Position numbers and translations under genes: made by a program. A DNA stretch of 64,000 bases from Corynebacterium canis (lineage in GTDB: Bacteria; Actinomycetota; Actinomycetes; Mycobacteriales; Mycobacteriaceae): positions 1,943,247 to 2,007,246 of the forward strand of contig NZ_CP047080.1 of the NCBI RefSeq assembly GCF_030408595.1, written 5' to 3'. This document shows positions 48,891 to 58,982 of this stretch, piece by piece (position 1 is the first letter of the stretch; the number at the start of each line of letters is the position of its first letter). The notes under the pieces were generated by a model. The model did not search any database. It worked only from the letters and a program-made list of their open reading frames with translations, and was not told the origin of the DNA.

Positions 48891-49757
48891 TTACACGCTC
48901 ACAAAGCTGAGGATCAGCCAGGTCACCATCGCGGCGGGGAGCATTCCGTCGAGGCGGTCCATAATGCCGCCGTGGCCGGGCAGCATCCGGGACATATCTT
49001 TGATCCCAAGTTCGCGTTTGAACTGAGATTCGACAAGATCGCCCAACGTTGCGCAGATGACCAGCAGGACGCCGAGCGCGGTGCCCACGAGCGGGGCGTC
49101 GTCAAGCAAAAACGTAACGCACAACGTGCCGGTCAGCGCGCCGAGCACGACGGAGCCCACGAAACCCTCCCAGGATTTCTTCGGGCTCACCGCCGGCGCC
49201 ATCGGGTGCGAACCGAACAAAACGCCGGCAATATAGCCGCCCACGTCGGAGGCGATCACGCACAGCATAAACGTGATAATAAAAAACGAACCCGCGATAT
49301 CCGCCCTGCTAAACTGGGACAACATCGCCGCAAACGCGCCGAATAACGGGATCCAGGTAAGCACGAACACGCCAATAGAAACGTCTCGAACATAGTTTTG
49401 CGGGGGGCTGTGGCGGCCATGGTGAAACAGGCGGCCGAACATCAAGATCAGCACGGAAGTCACATAGCCCGCAACCAGCCCCGTCACGCCGAAAAACAGC
49501 GAAGACCACACCGTCAGCTGGCCGCCCACGATCAGCAACATCAGGGAAATCACATAGCCGCGCTCCTTCAGGCGGCGATGCACCTCCCACGTTGCCAACG
49601 CCAGCGCCACGGCGACAACCGGGTACCACCCCATCGGCCCCGAAAAAATGCCCAAAAGTGCGATGCCACCGAGGGTTACCCCCACGGTAATGGCTGATTT
49701 CAAATCACGGCCCGCCGAATTCTTAGGCTTCAGCAGGTGCGGGTGGCGATGGATCAC
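48891..49757 (-). CDS. cdsA: Phosphatidate cytidylyltransferase
   Basis: 288 residues with about eight membrane segments. It makes CDP-diacylglycerol from phosphatidate and CTP, the precursor of phospholipids. The CdsA signature is complete: SPKKSWEGFVG, GDLVESQFKRELGIKD, PGHGGIMDRLDG. GTG at 49757 is the longest start. It lies after frr and pyrH in the leftward rpsB-tsf-pyrH-frr-cdsA order common to actinobacteria. Confidence 0.95.
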   Translation of the reverse strand: MIHRHPHLLKPKNSAGRDLKSAITVGVTLGGIALLGIFSGPMGWYPVVAVALALATWEVHRRLKERGYVISLMLLIVGGQLTVWSSLFFGVTGLVAGYVTSVLILMFGRLFHHGRHSPPQNYVRDVSIGVFVLTWIPLFGAFAAMLSQFSRADIAGSFFIITFMLCVIASDVGGYIAGVLFGSHPMAPAVSPKKSWEGFVGSVVLGALTGTLCVTFLLDDAPLVGTALGVLLVICATLGDLVESQFKRELGIKDMSRMLPGHGGIMDRLDGMLPAAMVTWLILSFVSV

Positions 49758-49865
49758 GATGGGACTACACTCCTGGCAACTTCACGTCAAGCCGCGCCCC
49801 CACCCGGCATTCGACCAAGTGAGCGACGCGACGAAAGAACTACTCCGCGCGCGGGGCGCGGGAGG

Positions 49866-50423
49866 CTACACCTCCATGAGTTCCTTTTCCTTTTTGGCCA
49901 CGAGCTCATCGACCTGCGCCACGTACTTCTGCGTGGTCTTGTCCAGTTCCTTCTCCGCCGCCACGACCTCGTCCTCGCCGGCCTCGCCGTCTTTCTGAAT
50001 GCGCTTTAGCTCTTCCATCCCCTTGCGCCGAATGTTTCGAATCGCGATCTTCGCGTCCTCGCCCTTCGACTTCGCAAGCTTGACCATCTCGCGGCGTCGT
50101 TCCTCGGTGAGCTGCGGAATGGTTACGCGCAACACTTGCCCGTCGTTGGTGGGGTTTACGCCCAGATCGGAATTGCGGATCGCATTTTCAATGTCGTTCA
50201 TCACAGACATTTCATATGGCTTAATCAGCAGCATTCGGGGCTCCGGCACGGAAATAGTCGCCATTTGATTAATCGGCGTCATGGTGCCGTAATACTCCGC
50301 CATCACATTGTTAAACATTGCGGGGTTCGCACGCCCGGTGCGGATAGTCACAAGGTCATCGCGCGCATAATCCACGCTGTGGGTCATGCGTTCTTCGGCT
50401 TCAAAGAGTGTTTCGTCGATCAT
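49866..50423 (-). CDS. frr: Ribosome recycling factor
   Basis: 185 residues, standard length. Splits post-termination ribosomes with EF-G. Family marks: [58 protein letters not shown] precedes the ATG. It starts 37 bases after the pyrH stop. Confidence 0.97.
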   Translation of the reverse strand: MIDETLFEAEERMTHSVDYARDDLVTIRTGRANPAMFNNVMAEYYGTMTPINQMATISVPEPRMLLIKPYEMSVMNDIENAIRNSDLGVNPTNDGQVLRVTIPQLTEERRREMVKLAKSKGEDAKIAIRNIRRKGMEELKRIQKDGEAGEDEVVAAEKELDKTTQKYVAQVDELVAKKEKELMEV

Positions 50424-50460
50424 GTCGTTCCTTTACTGTTTAAGGTTCTTAGTCAATCTA

Positions 50461-51192
50461 TCAGGAACGCACGAGAGTTCCGATGTGTTCGCCGGAAACA
50501 GCGCGGGCAATATTGCCCTCGGTGAGCAGGTTGAACACAAGAATTGGCATATCATTGTCCATGCACAGCGAAAACGCCGTCGCGTCCGCCACTTTCAGGT
50601 CCCGCTCAATCACTTCGCGGTGCGTGATTTCCGTAAACATGGAGGCATCGGGGTTCACGCGCGGGTCATCGTCGTACACCCCGTCCACGCCCTTTGCCAT
50701 CAGCAGCACCTCGCAATCGATCTCCAGCGCGCGTTGGGCGGCGGTAGTGTCCGTGGAAAAATACGGCATGCCCATGCCCGCGCCGAAAATAACGATGCGG
50801 CCTTTTTCCAAGTGCCGCTTGGCCCGCAACGGCAGGTACGGCTCGGCGATCTGCGCCATATTGATGGCTGTTTGCACGCGGCTATCCACGCCCTGCTGTT
50901 CGAGGAAATCCTGCAGCGCAAGGCAGTTCATAACGGTGCCGAGCATGCCCATATAGTCCGAACGATTGCGGTCCATGCCGCGTTGTTGGAGCTGCGCCCC
51001 ACGGAAGAAGTTTCCGCCGCCGATGACCACACACACTTCCGTGCCTTTCTTGGCCACGTCCGCGATTTGTCGAGCCACGTTCTGCACCACGTCGGGGTCC
51101 ACGCCGACACTTCCCCCACCGAACATTTCACCACCCAACTTCAGCATAACGCGCTTAAAGGCTCGACGCTTGTGTGTGTCAGGTGCAGTCAC
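50461..51192 (-). CDS. pyrH: UMP kinase
   Basis: 243 residues. Phosphorylates UMP to UDP; hexameric bacterial amino-acid-kinase fold. Marks: [79 protein letters not shown] 51192 has AAGGAG nine bases upstream. Its promoter lies in the repeat-bearing gap before tsf. Confidence 0.97.
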   Translation of the reverse strand: MTAPDTHKRRAFKRVMLKLGGEMFGGGSVGVDPDVVQNVARQIADVAKKGTEVCVVIGGGNFFRGAQLQQRGMDRNRSDYMGMLGTVMNCLALQDFLEQQGVDSRVQTAINMAQIAEPYLPLRAKRHLEKGRIVIFGAGMGMPYFSTDTTAAQRALEIDCEVLLMAKGVDGVYDDDPRVNPDASMFTEITHREVIERDLKVADATAFSLCMDNDMPILVFNLLTEGNIARAVSGEHIGTLVRS

Positions 51193-51732
51193 CGTGCGGA
51201 CTCCTTATGTTTGTGTTCACTCCCACGACGCCGCTTTTCGACGCCGCGTCAGACTCCGTCACTCATCCTACCGCACCGCACTTTCTTACCTTTCGCACGT
51301 CATATCCTGAGGGGCGCTCAGCCGCCAAGGGCGTGCGGACACTACGCCACTACTCGACAACCAGCATGTCGAATCTGCCTGAGCGCGTAGCTCGGCGGCC
51401 GATTTCGGCCCCAAGTCACCCCAGCGGCAGTGGGTTGTGTGTCACCGCCTAGGTTGCCGATGGGTTGTGCGCAACCGCCGACCTGGGGCTGGTCTTTCTA
51501 TTCTTCATTCGGGGGTCTCACGAAGAAATTCCGGACGAATCTGGCCCAAAAACCCCGCAGCTCGTCCTTCCATTCTTCGTTGAGGCACCCAAGGAAGAAA
51601 TTCCGGACGATCGCAGGTCAACGGCTGCACACAACACACCTGACGGCCATGTACGATCTGCCTTGCCACGCAGGATCTGCCTCAGGCACATCTGCACACA
51701 CGGGCAAGGTTCTTATTCACTCAAAATCTACG
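51193..51732. other. Gap between pyrH and tsf with repeats
   Basis: About 540 bases. It contains the pyrH promoter region, a fragment like repeat copy B (51368-51390), two tandem GGGTTGTG(T/C)GNNACCGCC units (51431-51475), a 44-base direct repeat (51495-51538 and 51567-51610, ending AGAAATTCCGGACGA), and a deleted MITE-like copy (51650-51725) ending TTCTTATTCAC. No supported gene. Confidence 0.6.
51650..51725 (+). repeat. Short deleted copy of the MITE-like element
   Basis: ATGTACGATCTGCCTTGCC, CACGCAGGATCTGCCTCAGG, CACATCTGCACAC, then GTTCTTATTCACTCAAAAT. Every block matches the element at 61034-61505 in order and orientation, with the intervening parts lost. Confidence 0.7.
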
Positions 51733-51770
51733 AAAAACACCCCACCGGGATAGTTCCCGTTGGGGTGTGT
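51733..51770 (-). terminator. Intrinsic terminator after tsf
   Basis: On the minus strand ACACCCCAACGGG pairs with CCCGGTGGGGTGT and is followed by TTTTTC. It lies about 20 bases past the tsf stop. Confidence 0.85.
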
Positions 51771-51790
51771 TATCGGTGCTGGTGGTTTGC

Positions 51791-52621
51791 TTAGTTGTGC
51801 TGACCCACCTCGAAGCGCACGAAACCGGTGAGGGTAACGCCAGCTTCGTCCATGACCTGCTTGACGGTCTTCTTGCTATCCGCGACGGAAACCTGCTCGT
51901 TGAGGCACACGTCCTTGTAGAAGCCATTCATGCGGCCTTCGACAATCTTTGCGATTGCAGCTTCGGGCTTGCCCTCTTCGCGGGTGATCTTCTCCTGGGT
52001 GGCGCGCTCTTTTTCAACGACCTCCGCCGGAATGTCTTCGCGGTTCAGGTACTGAGCCTTCATGGCAGCAACCTGCATGGCGGCAGCGTGGGCAGCCTGC
52101 TCGGCGGCTTCGCCTTCGCCTTCGTAGGTGACCAGCACGCCAACGCCCGGAGGCAGATCGGAAGCGCGGTGGTGCAGGTACACGGCCAAGTTATCGCCTT
52201 CGAGGGTGGCGGCGCGACGAAGCTCCAGCTTTTCGCCGATCTTGGCGGAAAGTTCCTGGATGGCCTCGATAGCGGCCTTGCCTTCCACCTCGGCGGCGTG
52301 CAGCGCCTCGACGGTATTGGCCTTGACGGCGGCTGCGGCATCGGCGATCTTGGCGGCGAATTCCTTGAACTCGGCGTTCTTGGCCACGAAGTCGGTCTCG
52401 GAGTTGATCTCCACGATGGTGTTGCCGGAAACGGCGATAAGGCCTTCAGCGGCGGTGCGCTCGGCGCGCTTGCCCACGTCCTTGGCGCCCTTGATACGCA
52501 GAATTTCGATAGCCTTATCGAAGTCGCCGTCGGTTTCTGCGAGGGCCTTCTTGCAGTCCATCATGCCGGACCCGGTGATTTCGCGGAGCTTCTTGACGTC
52601 TGCAGCGGTGTAGTTCGCCAT
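51791..52621 (-). CDS. tsf: Elongation factor Ts
   Basis: 276 residues. Nucleotide exchange factor for EF-Tu. Marks: [34 protein letters not shown], a core with [11 protein letters not shown] and a C-terminal [15 protein letters not shown] lies ten bases before the ATG. It is the second gene after rpsB, from which it is separated by a strong hairpin. Confidence 0.97.
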   Translation of the reverse strand: MANYTAADVKKLREITGSGMMDCKKALAETDGDFDKAIEILRIKGAKDVGKRAERTAAEGLIAVSGNTIVEINSETDFVAKNAEFKEFAAKIADAAAAVKANTVEALHAAEVEGKAAIEAIQELSAKIGEKLELRRAATLEGDNLAVYLHHRASDLPPGVGVLVTYEGEGEAAEQAAHAAAMQVAAMKAQYLNREDIPAEVVEKERATQEKITREEGKPEAAIAKIVEGRMNGFYKDVCLNEQVSVADSKKTVKQVMDEAGVTLTGFVRFEVGQHN

Positions 52622-52674
52622 GCTAGGGCGATCCTCCTTGGGTTGTTAGGAAAGTTAAACTCGGTTATAGCTCA

Positions 52675-52712
52675 GCAAACCCCCACGGCCGGCTGTGGGC
52701 GTGAGGGTTTGC
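52675..52712 (-). terminator. Hairpin between rpsB and tsf (attenuator-like)
   Basis: GCAAACCCCCACG pairs with CGTGAGGGTTTGC (one bulge). It is transcribed between rpsB and tsf. Without a long T run on the minus strand, partial termination lowering tsf relative to rpsB is an inference. Confidence 0.55.
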
Positions 52713-52737
52713 ATCTGTTCACTCTACGATCAGTGAA

Positions 52738-53535
52738 TTATTCGGCAGCCTGTTCGGCAACCTCAGCGGTAGCCTCAACCTTTGCGGCGACCTCAACCTT
52801 CTCGGCGTCGCCAGCGGCTTCCTTGGCGGCAGCGAGCTCACGCTCGGCGCGCGCCTTGCGGCCTTCCTCCACGGCGGTGGAGATCACGCGGGAAAGCAGC
52901 GCGGTGGAACGAATAGCGTCATCGTTGCCCGGGATCGGGTACTGCACAACGTCCGGATCACAGTTGGTGTCCAGGATCGCCACCACCGGAATGTTCAGCT
53001 TGTGGGCCTCAGAAACCGCGATGTGCTCCTTGTTGGTATCAACGATCCACAGCGCGGAAGGCACCTTGCTCATCTCCGCAATGCCGCCCAGCACGCGCTC
53101 CAGCTTGGTGCGCTCGCGGGTCAGCATGAGGATTTCCTTCTTGGTGCGGCCATCGTATCCGTTTTCCGCAGCGTCCATGGCCTGCAATTCCTTCATGCGG
53201 TGCAAGCGCTTGGACACGGTCTGGAAGTTGGTGAGCATACCGCCCAACCAGCGGTGGTTCACGTACGGCATGCCCACGCGCTCCGCCTCGGTGGCAACAG
53301 CTTCCTGGGCCTGCTTCTTGGTGCCCACGAACAGAATGGTGCCGCCGTGCGCCACGGTCTCCTTGACAAACTCGAACGCCTCGTCGATGTAGGTCAGGGT
53401 CTGCTGCAAGTCGATGATGTAAATGCCGTTGCGATCAGTGAAGATGAAACGCTTCATCTTCGGGTTCCAGCGGCGGGTCTGGTGTCCGAAGTGGACGCCA
53501 GCGTCGAGAAGCTCGCGCATGGTTACTACTGCCAT
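52738..53535 (-). CDS. rpsB: 30S ribosomal protein S2
   Basis: About 265 residues from ATG 53535 with GGGAG upstream. Marks: [80 protein letters not shown]-terminal Ala/Glu-rich tail of about 40 residues follows the core, as in corynebacterial S2. The longer open frame upstream has no good start. Confidence 0.97.
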   Translation of the reverse strand: MAVVTMRELLDAGVHFGHQTRRWNPKMKRFIFTDRNGIYIIDLQQTLTYIDEAFEFVKETVAHGGTILFVGTKKQAQEAVATEAERVGMPYVNHRWLGGMLTNFQTVSKRLHRMKELQAMDAAENGYDGRTKKEILMLTRERTKLERVLGGIAEMSKVPSALWIVDTNKEHIAVSEAHKLNIPVVAILDTNCDPDVVQYPIPGNDDAIRSTALLSRVISTAVEEGRKARAERELAAAKEAAGDAEKVEVAAKVEATAEVAEQAAE

Positions 53536-53869
53536 GGGTGCTCCCTTTCTGCTATTAGAGTTTCGGTTCGATAAAAACACGCAGGTTTTATCCTGCGCCC
53601 TAGCGCCTTTTCCGCAGGCGACGCCCTTCGAACATTTCTAGGGACCGTGCCACCTTGCGTTTTTGTGTAAAGGCGCGCGTAGTCAGCGTGCCGGGCACAC
53701 TGCTGGCGTTAAATTCTACTCACTGGTTCCGCGCGGAATCAAACGCGCTCGGAAATTCTTTCCACAGCGCGAGCGCACCATCCCCTCCCGCCCCATTATC
53801 CACAGGCTCGCCAGCACGCACTGCCTCAAACCCTAGCGCGATAGCCACCGAGCGTCCGAAGCTCAAGGT
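53536..53869. other. Divergent promoter region rpsB / M23 peptidase
   Basis: About 330 bases between divergent genes. It should carry the rpsB promoter and that of the peptidase. No repeat or small gene recognised. Confidence 0.5.
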
Positions 53870-54322
53870 ATGCGCAAGACACTGTACCCTTTGCTCCTTG
53901 TTCCCTTCCTGCTCGGCTACGTGAATCCGGCCACCGGTCAGCGGCACGCGTCCGAGGTGTGGCGGGGTTTCGATCCGCCCGCAAAGCCGTGGTTGGCGGG
54001 CCACCGCGGCGTCGACCTGCCCGCTCAGCCAGGCGCACAGATATTCGCTTCCGAGGACGGTGTGGTGGCGTTCGCAGGTACGGTCGCGGGCACCCCCGTG
54101 GTGTCTATCGATCATGCCGACGGCATCCGCACCACCTACCAGCCGGTCCATGCGTGGGTCACCCAAGGCGAACAGGTTTCCGAAGGTGCCGTGATCGGCA
54201 TCCTCGGCGCGACAACCGCGAATGACCCCGGCCTGCATTGGGGCGCGCGCACGGGCAAGGACGCCTATATCAACCCATTGAGTCTGCTTGATCGCCCCAC
54301 GATCCGCCTAAAACCCGTCTAA
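53870..54322 (+). CDS. M23-family peptidase (LytM-like)
   Basis: 150 residues. Signal peptide in the first 20 or so residues (KTLYPLLLVPFLLGYV). The M23 domain follows, with GHRGVDLPAQ (zinc His and Asp), and GLHWGARTGKD (HxH-type second motif, here LHWGA). Only one of the two His of the usual HxH is seen, as in degenerate LytM activators, so hydrolytic activity is uncertain. Its stop overlaps xerC by 4 bases in convergent order. A role in peptidoglycan hydrolysis or its activation is inferred. Confidence 0.85.
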   Translation: MRKTLYPLLLVPFLLGYVNPATGQRHASEVWRGFDPPAKPWLAGHRGVDLPAQPGAQIFASEDGVVAFAGTVAGTPVVSIDHADGIRTTYQPVHAWVTQGEQVSEGAVIGILGATTANDPGLHWGARTGKDAYINPLSLLDRPTIRLKPV

Positions 54323-55242
54323 GCGCGGGGGTGCGCCTGCCGATACGCCTTGGTTAGCCGATCCACACTCACGTGCGTGTATATCTGCGTCGTCTGCAAG
54401 GAGGAGTGCCCAAGCACTTCCTGCACCACCCGCAGATCCGCACCACCATCGAGCAAATGTGTGGCCGCAGCATGGCGTAACCCGTGAGGCGTCACCCCCC
54501 GGGCGCCGATTGTCGACGCCGCGCGCTCCACCACCCGGCGCACCTGCCGCTGGTTGATGCGTTTGCCTCGCACCCCCACAAACAGGGCGGATTCGCCATC
54601 ATTTGCGAGTTCGTGCCGGACTTGGAGCCAGCGTTGCAAGGCTTCGCTGGCGGGCCGCCCGAACGGCACCATGCGTTCCTTATTGCCCTTACCCAACACG
54701 CGCGCGGTGCCGCGCTGCAGGTCCACATCCTCCGGATCGAGCCCGACCAATTCCGCCACCCGGATCCCGGTGGCGTACAACATTTCCAGCATCGCCCGAT
54801 CGCGCACCCGTTCGGTTCCATTGCCGGCGAGGGGCTGCTCCACCAACTCCGCGGCGTCGAAAGCCTCTAACACGCGCGGCAGGCTACGAACCGTACGCGG
54901 GGACACCAGCCGAGCCGCGGGATTGGTCTGCAGATACCCCTGACGAAGCGCCCAAGCACAGAACGCACGTACGGCTGCGGTGCGGCGCGCGATGGTCGCC
55001 CGGGACTTGCCTTGCTCGACGGCCGCCGCCAACCACGCGCGCAATGCGCTGAGCGTCACGTCTTCCCAACCAACCATGTCTGCCACGAGATTCTGCAGGT
55101 CGCTGCGGTAACCGCGGATGGTCGCGGGCGATTTCCCCTCGACAAGCATCGCATGATCCAAATAATCATTGACTGCTTCATAGATTGCGGAAGGCGGTGC
55201 CGTCGTTTCCGACCGCACCGCCTTCTCGTCTGACTCACCCAT
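54319..55242 (-). CDS. xerC: Tyrosine recombinase XerC
   Basis: About 307 residues from ATG 55242. Resolves chromosome dimers at dif with XerD. N-terminal SAM-like core-binding domain (YLDHAMLVEGKSPATIRGYRSDL), catalytic domain with ATGIRVAEL (Arg), HGLRHAAATHLL (His-x-x-Arg), LGHSSLQTTQIYTH (His and Tyr nucleophile). Length and dprA neighbour fit chromosomal XerC rather than a phage integrase. Confidence 0.93.
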   Translation of the reverse strand: MGESDEKAVRSETTAPPSAIYEAVNDYLDHAMLVEGKSPATIRGYRSDLQNLVADMVGWEDVTLSALRAWLAAAVEQGKSRATIARRTAAVRAFCAWALRQGYLQTNPAARLVSPRTVRSLPRVLEAFDAAELVEQPLAGNGTERVRDRAMLEMLYATGIRVAELVGLDPEDVDLQRGTARVLGKGNKERMVPFGRPASEALQRWLQVRHELANDGESALFVGVRGKRINQRQVRRVVERAASTIGARGVTPHGLRHAAATHLLDGGADLRVVQEVLGHSSLQTTQIYTHVSVDRLTKAYRQAHPRA

Positions 55243-55427
55243 AATGCATAACCCTAGCGTCCCGAGCCCCCACCATTGCGGATGGGAGGCCCTTCGGCAA
55301 GCGTATAAGGAACCAGCCCGAACCCTATACACTGCTACTTAGGCTTGCCTGTCCAACTTTAGATTGATTTGTTTGATTTGGCAAGGGTTACCTCAAAAGT
55401 ATTATCGCTAGCGCCGAAAACCACCCC

Positions 55428-56603
55428 TCAAGCACACCCCAATGCAGGCTCCTCGGCCCGCCGCCAACCGGGGCCAACGCGCTGCACAAGATCGCGTTTT
55501 GCCAGGTCAAGCAGCACATGAACCGTCAGCGTCAGCGGCAACCCCGCCCGTTGAGCAACTACGGCAGTTTCCTCGGGCACGGCACCCAGGGCATCATAAA
55601 GACGTAACTCCGTTCGGCTCAAACCGGCGATCTGATCGCCCGCAAACTGGATTTCGTATTGCGCGCCAACATCCAACACGCCGATTGCCTCCAAAAGCCC
55701 ACGCACCTCGTCCGCGCTCGTAACCAGCTGCGCCCGACCGGTGCGGATCCGCTCATGACAGCCCAGCGACCCCGCGCCGGTGATCGGCCCGGGCACCGCC
55801 ATGGCCACCCTGCCCAAGCCTTCCGCCCAGCTCAAGGTGTTCAGCGCGCCGGAACGCCACGCCGCCTCCACGATCACGGTGCCCTGCGTGAGCGCCGCCA
55901 CCAGCCGGTTCCGGGTAAGAAAACGATGCCGTGCGGGTGGGGTGCCCGGCGGATATTCCGTGACCACCGCACCCCGCTCGGCGATCTCATCAATCAAACG
56001 TTTGTTCCTGGCCGGGTAGGTGCGATCCAGCCCGCACGCTTGCAACACCACCGTCGTCCCACCGTGCGCCAAAGCCGTCTCATGCACGATCGTATCGACG
56101 CCCAGCGCGCCGCCCGAAACCACGCACCACTGATGTTGGCTGAGTCCCCTAACCAAAAGTTTGGTCGCTTCCATCCCGTACCGGGATATCGCCCGCGTAC
56201 CCACCAGCGCCACGGAACGTTCCACCATGCCGGCGAGTGGTTTGCCACGCACCCAAAGCACATGCGGCGGCACCGCATCCGCCTGGTAGCTGCGCAAGTG
56301 TTCGCTTCGACCGGTTTCGGCAAAACCGAACGATTGATCGAGGCGTTCGTGGGGCCATTCATCATCATCCGGGGTGATCATGCGGCCACCCAACGCCGCG
56401 CACTCGGCAAGATCCTGGGCCGCGCGATCCCAATCGTGGCGCGCCGCAGTCTCCTGCAGCAGCGGACCAATCCAATTCTCCCGTTTCCGGATGGCGTAGG
56501 CGATGCGCTCCGCATCGTGGCCTTGTTTCAGCAACACCTGCAGGTTGCGGCTAGGGCCTTCCACCACCCGCGAAAGATACGCCCACGCTTGTTGTCGGTT
56601 CAT
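55428..56603 (-). CDS. dprA: DNA processing protein DprA
   Basis: 391 residues. Rossmann-like DprA/Smf domain with LVGTRAISRYG and VSGGALGVDTIVHETALAHGGTTVVLQACGLDRTYP, then LTRNRLVAALTQGTVIVEA, and a C-terminal winged-helix-like end. DprA binds incoming single-stranded DNA and loads RecA. It overlaps the comM-like gene by 4 bases. Confidence 0.92.
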   Translation of the reverse strand: MNRQQAWAYLSRVVEGPSRNLQVLLKQGHDAERIAYAIRKRENWIGPLLQETAARHDWDRAAQDLAECAALGGRMITPDDDEWPHERLDQSFGFAETGRSEHLRSYQADAVPPHVLWVRGKPLAGMVERSVALVGTRAISRYGMEATKLLVRGLSQHQWCVVSGGALGVDTIVHETALAHGGTTVVLQACGLDRTYPARNKRLIDEIAERGAVVTEYPPGTPPARHRFLTRNRLVAALTQGTVIVEAAWRSGALNTLSWAEGLGRVAMAVPGPITGAGSLGCHERIRTGRAQLVTSADEVRGLLEAIGVLDVGAQYEIQFAGDQIAGLSRTELRLYDALGAVPEETAVVAQRAGLPLTLTVHVLLDLAKRDLVQRVGPGWRRAEEPALGCA

Positions 56604-58093
56604 ACCAATCCCTCCCTGAGATCCAATGCACGTGCTATATGGTCAAGATTTGGCCGGGCAGCGCCGTCAAGATCGCACAACGTCCACGCCACCTTGAGCG
56701 CCCGATCCACCCCGCGTTGGCTGATATCCCCGGCCGCTAGATGCGCGGCCAGCAGCGCCATGGCCGCATCGTCTGCCGGATAGCCCCGCCGAATCGTGTG
56801 GGGGCTCATCCGGCCATTGACGCAGCCAAACCTGGCCATGGCCCGCACCCGTGCCTCCGCCACGCGCTCGGCGATGGCTGCGGAAGGCTCGGCGTCATCA
56901 CGCAACACCGCACCGCAAGCCTGCGTTCGCACAAAGATATCGAGGCGATCCCGCAATGGTCCCGAAAGGTTGTTTAAATATCGCACTCGCGCACGCGAGG
57001 CGCATCGACATTTACTTGGCTCCTCGGCGCCGCAGGGGCACGGATTCGCGGCCATAACCAGCTGAAACTTGGCGGGAAACGTGACGTCGCGGCGGGACCG
57101 CACCAGCCGCACCGTGCCCTCCTCCAACGGTGTGCGCAGGCAGTCGAGGATCGCCGCCGGGATTTCGCTCACTTCGTCGAGAAACAGGACCCCGTGATGA
57201 GCCAGGCTCACCGCGCCAGGTTTCGGCCTGCCGGAACCGCCGCCGAGCAATGCCGCGCGCGTCACGCTGTGATGGGGAGCCACAAACGGTGCGGTATGAA
57301 TCGGCAACGACACCGCTCGGCCAGCCACGGAATGCACCGCCGTGGCTTCGATCGTTTGGTTGATATCAAGGGGCGGCAGCAGGCCCGGCAAACGCGCCGC
57401 CAACATGGATTTTCCGGATCCCGGCGGGCCCAGCATCAACATATGGTGGCCACCCGCCGCCGCGACCTCTACCGCGTATTTCGCCTCGGATTGCCCCGCA
57501 ACATCTGCCATATCGGGCGGGCGGACAACCGACGCCTCAGCCGGATTTGCGCTAGCGCGTTCGAGCTCCCCAATGCCTTGCAACCAAGCGAACGCGGCGG
57601 CAAGGCTCGGGGCCACGAGCACGCGCGGGCTATCCACCAGCGATGCCTCGGCAGCGTTGCCCTCCGGCACGATCACCGTGTGTATGCCGTCGTGGCTGCG
57701 AGCCGCCAGCAAAACCGGCAACAGGCCTTCCACTGCGCGCAGCCGTCCATCAAGGCCCAGTTCGCCAAAGAACAAGGTGCCGCGCAACCGGGCATGCACC
57801 TCGGGGTCGGGTAAATCCGCCGCCACCACGGACAATGCGATGGCTAGATCGAAATGGGATCCAGATTTCCGCAACCCCGCCGGAGACAAACTCACCACAA
57901 TCTTGGTCTTGGGCCACGGCACATTGGAATGATTCATCGCCGCGCGGATTCGTTCGCGTGACTCCCCAATGGCGGCGTCTGCAAGCCCCACTATGTGCAT
58001 TCCGGGCAGCCCCGGCCCGACCGTGGTTTCCACTGTTACGAGATTGGCTTGCACGCCCGTGACCATTGCCGAATAGGCCTCACCAAGCGCCAT
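56600..58093 (-). CDS. YifB/ComM-family AAA+ ATPase
   Basis: 497 residues. N-terminal Lon-like domain (VGPGLPGMHIVGLADAAIGESRERI), then an Mg-chelatase-like AAA+ core with GPPGSGKSMLA, VLFLDEVSEIP, and RDRLDIFV. C-terminal domain with ISQRGVDRALKVAWTLCDL. ComM proteins act in branch migration during natural transformation; this role is inferred from family and the neighbouring dprA. The 5' end overlaps the yraN-like gene by 14 bases. Confidence 0.93.
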   Translation of the reverse strand: MALGEAYSAMVTGVQANLVTVETTVGPGLPGMHIVGLADAAIGESRERIRAAMNHSNVPWPKTKIVVSLSPAGLRKSGSHFDLAIALSVVAADLPDPEVHARLRGTLFFGELGLDGRLRAVEGLLPVLLAARSHDGIHTVIVPEGNAAEASLVDSPRVLVAPSLAAAFAWLQGIGELERASANPAEASVVRPPDMADVAGQSEAKYAVEVAAAGGHHMLMLGPPGSGKSMLAARLPGLLPPLDINQTIEATAVHSVAGRAVSLPIHTAPFVAPHHSVTRAALLGGGSGRPKPGAVSLAHHGVLFLDEVSEIPAAILDCLRTPLEEGTVRLVRSRRDVTFPAKFQLVMAANPCPCGAEEPSKCRCASRARVRYLNNLSGPLRDRLDIFVRTQACGAVLRDDAEPSAAIAERVAEARVRAMARFGCVNGRMSPHTIRRGYPADDAAMALLAAHLAAGDISQRGVDRALKVAWTLCDLDGAARPNLDHIARALDLREGLV

Positions 58094-58448
58094 GTTCCAC
58101 CCCCATATAATGTTCGAACTTCACGCCGACAGGCGTGCGCAGCACCACTAGGACGTCAAAGCGCACTGCGGCGTAGAAGTCCGTCGAATCCAGCAGCCAC
58201 CGGGCGGCGGCTTTCCGCATGCTGGCGAGTTTGCGCGGGGTAACAGCTTCCGCGGCACCATACGCCCGATTCGAACGTGTTTTCACTTCGACGATCACCA
58301 GTGAGCCATCGGCCGCGACGACGATCAAATCGATTTCGCCGCACCGATTGCGCACGTTTTGAGCGAGGATTCTGTATCCGCACTGCGCGAAATATTCGGC
58401 GGCGGCGCGCTCGCCCGCCCTGCCCACCGCCACGTTGCGTGACCCCAT
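58080..58448 (-). CDS. YraN-family (UPF0102) putative nuclease
   Basis: 122 residues. The order of family marks is ERAAAEYFAQCGYRILAQNVRNRCGEIDLIVVAADGSLVIVEVKTR (Asp, and Glu-x-Lys of the Holliday-junction-resolvase-like fold). The family's function is not settled; a nuclease in DNA repair or uptake is likely from fold and neighbours. First of the yraN-comM-dprA run. Confidence 0.92.
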   Translation of the reverse strand: MGSRNVAVGRAGERAAAEYFAQCGYRILAQNVRNRCGEIDLIVVAADGSLVIVEVKTRSNRAYGAAEAVTPRKLASMRKAAARWLLDSTDFYAAVRFDVLVVLRTPVGVKFEHYMGVEHGAW

Positions 58449-58649
58449 GCTGGATTCCCTTTGCTAGGTAGAAACGTTGATATGACTTCCACCTAACCCC
58501 CATAAATCAGCGATGTACAGCGTTTTCCCCCACACCCACGGCGCGCCTGTGGATAGTTGCAAGTTATCCACAGGCCGCGACAGACCACCCCGAAAAACGC
58601 TTGACGACGCCCCGACTACCGCCGCACCATGGAAGGTTTACGGCGCGTA

Positions 58650-58955
58650 CTAATCGGGGATGATCATCTCCGGCTTATCCAGCTCCTCGATATTGACATC
58701 CTTGTAGGTAATCACTCGAACATAACGCACAAAACGGGCGGCTCGGTACATGTCCCAAACCCAGGCATCGGACATGCGAACCTCGTAGTAGACATCGCCG
58801 CCGGTGCTATGGGGAATGAGCTCCACCGCATTCGCCAAATAGAACCTGCGTTCGGTTTCCACCACATAGGAGAATTGGCTGACAACGTCGCGGTATTCGC
58901 GGTAGAGCGAGAGTTCAACCTCCGCCTCGTAGTTGTCGAGATCTTCAGCGCTCAT
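58650..58955 (-). CDS. DUF2469 protein
   Basis: About 101 residues, acidic, soluble. Marks MSAEDLDNYEAEVELSLYREYRDVV and RRFYLANAVELIP. ATG 58955 is preceded by GGAAGG; a GTG at 58964 adds three residues. It sits right after rnhB as in most actinobacteria. Function unknown. Confidence 0.88.
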   Translation of the reverse strand: MSAEDLDNYEAEVELSLYREYRDVVSQFSYVVETERRFYLANAVELIPHSTGGDVYYEVRMSDAWVWDMYRAARFVRYVRVITYKDVNIEELDKPEMIIPD

Positions 58956-58982
58956 CGCATCCACCTTCCAAACCTTAAGAAC

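Noticed and set aside
51767..53392. 541-codon frame opposite tsf and rpsB
   Set aside because: Mirrors two well-supported genes and their gap, no domain, no start signal.
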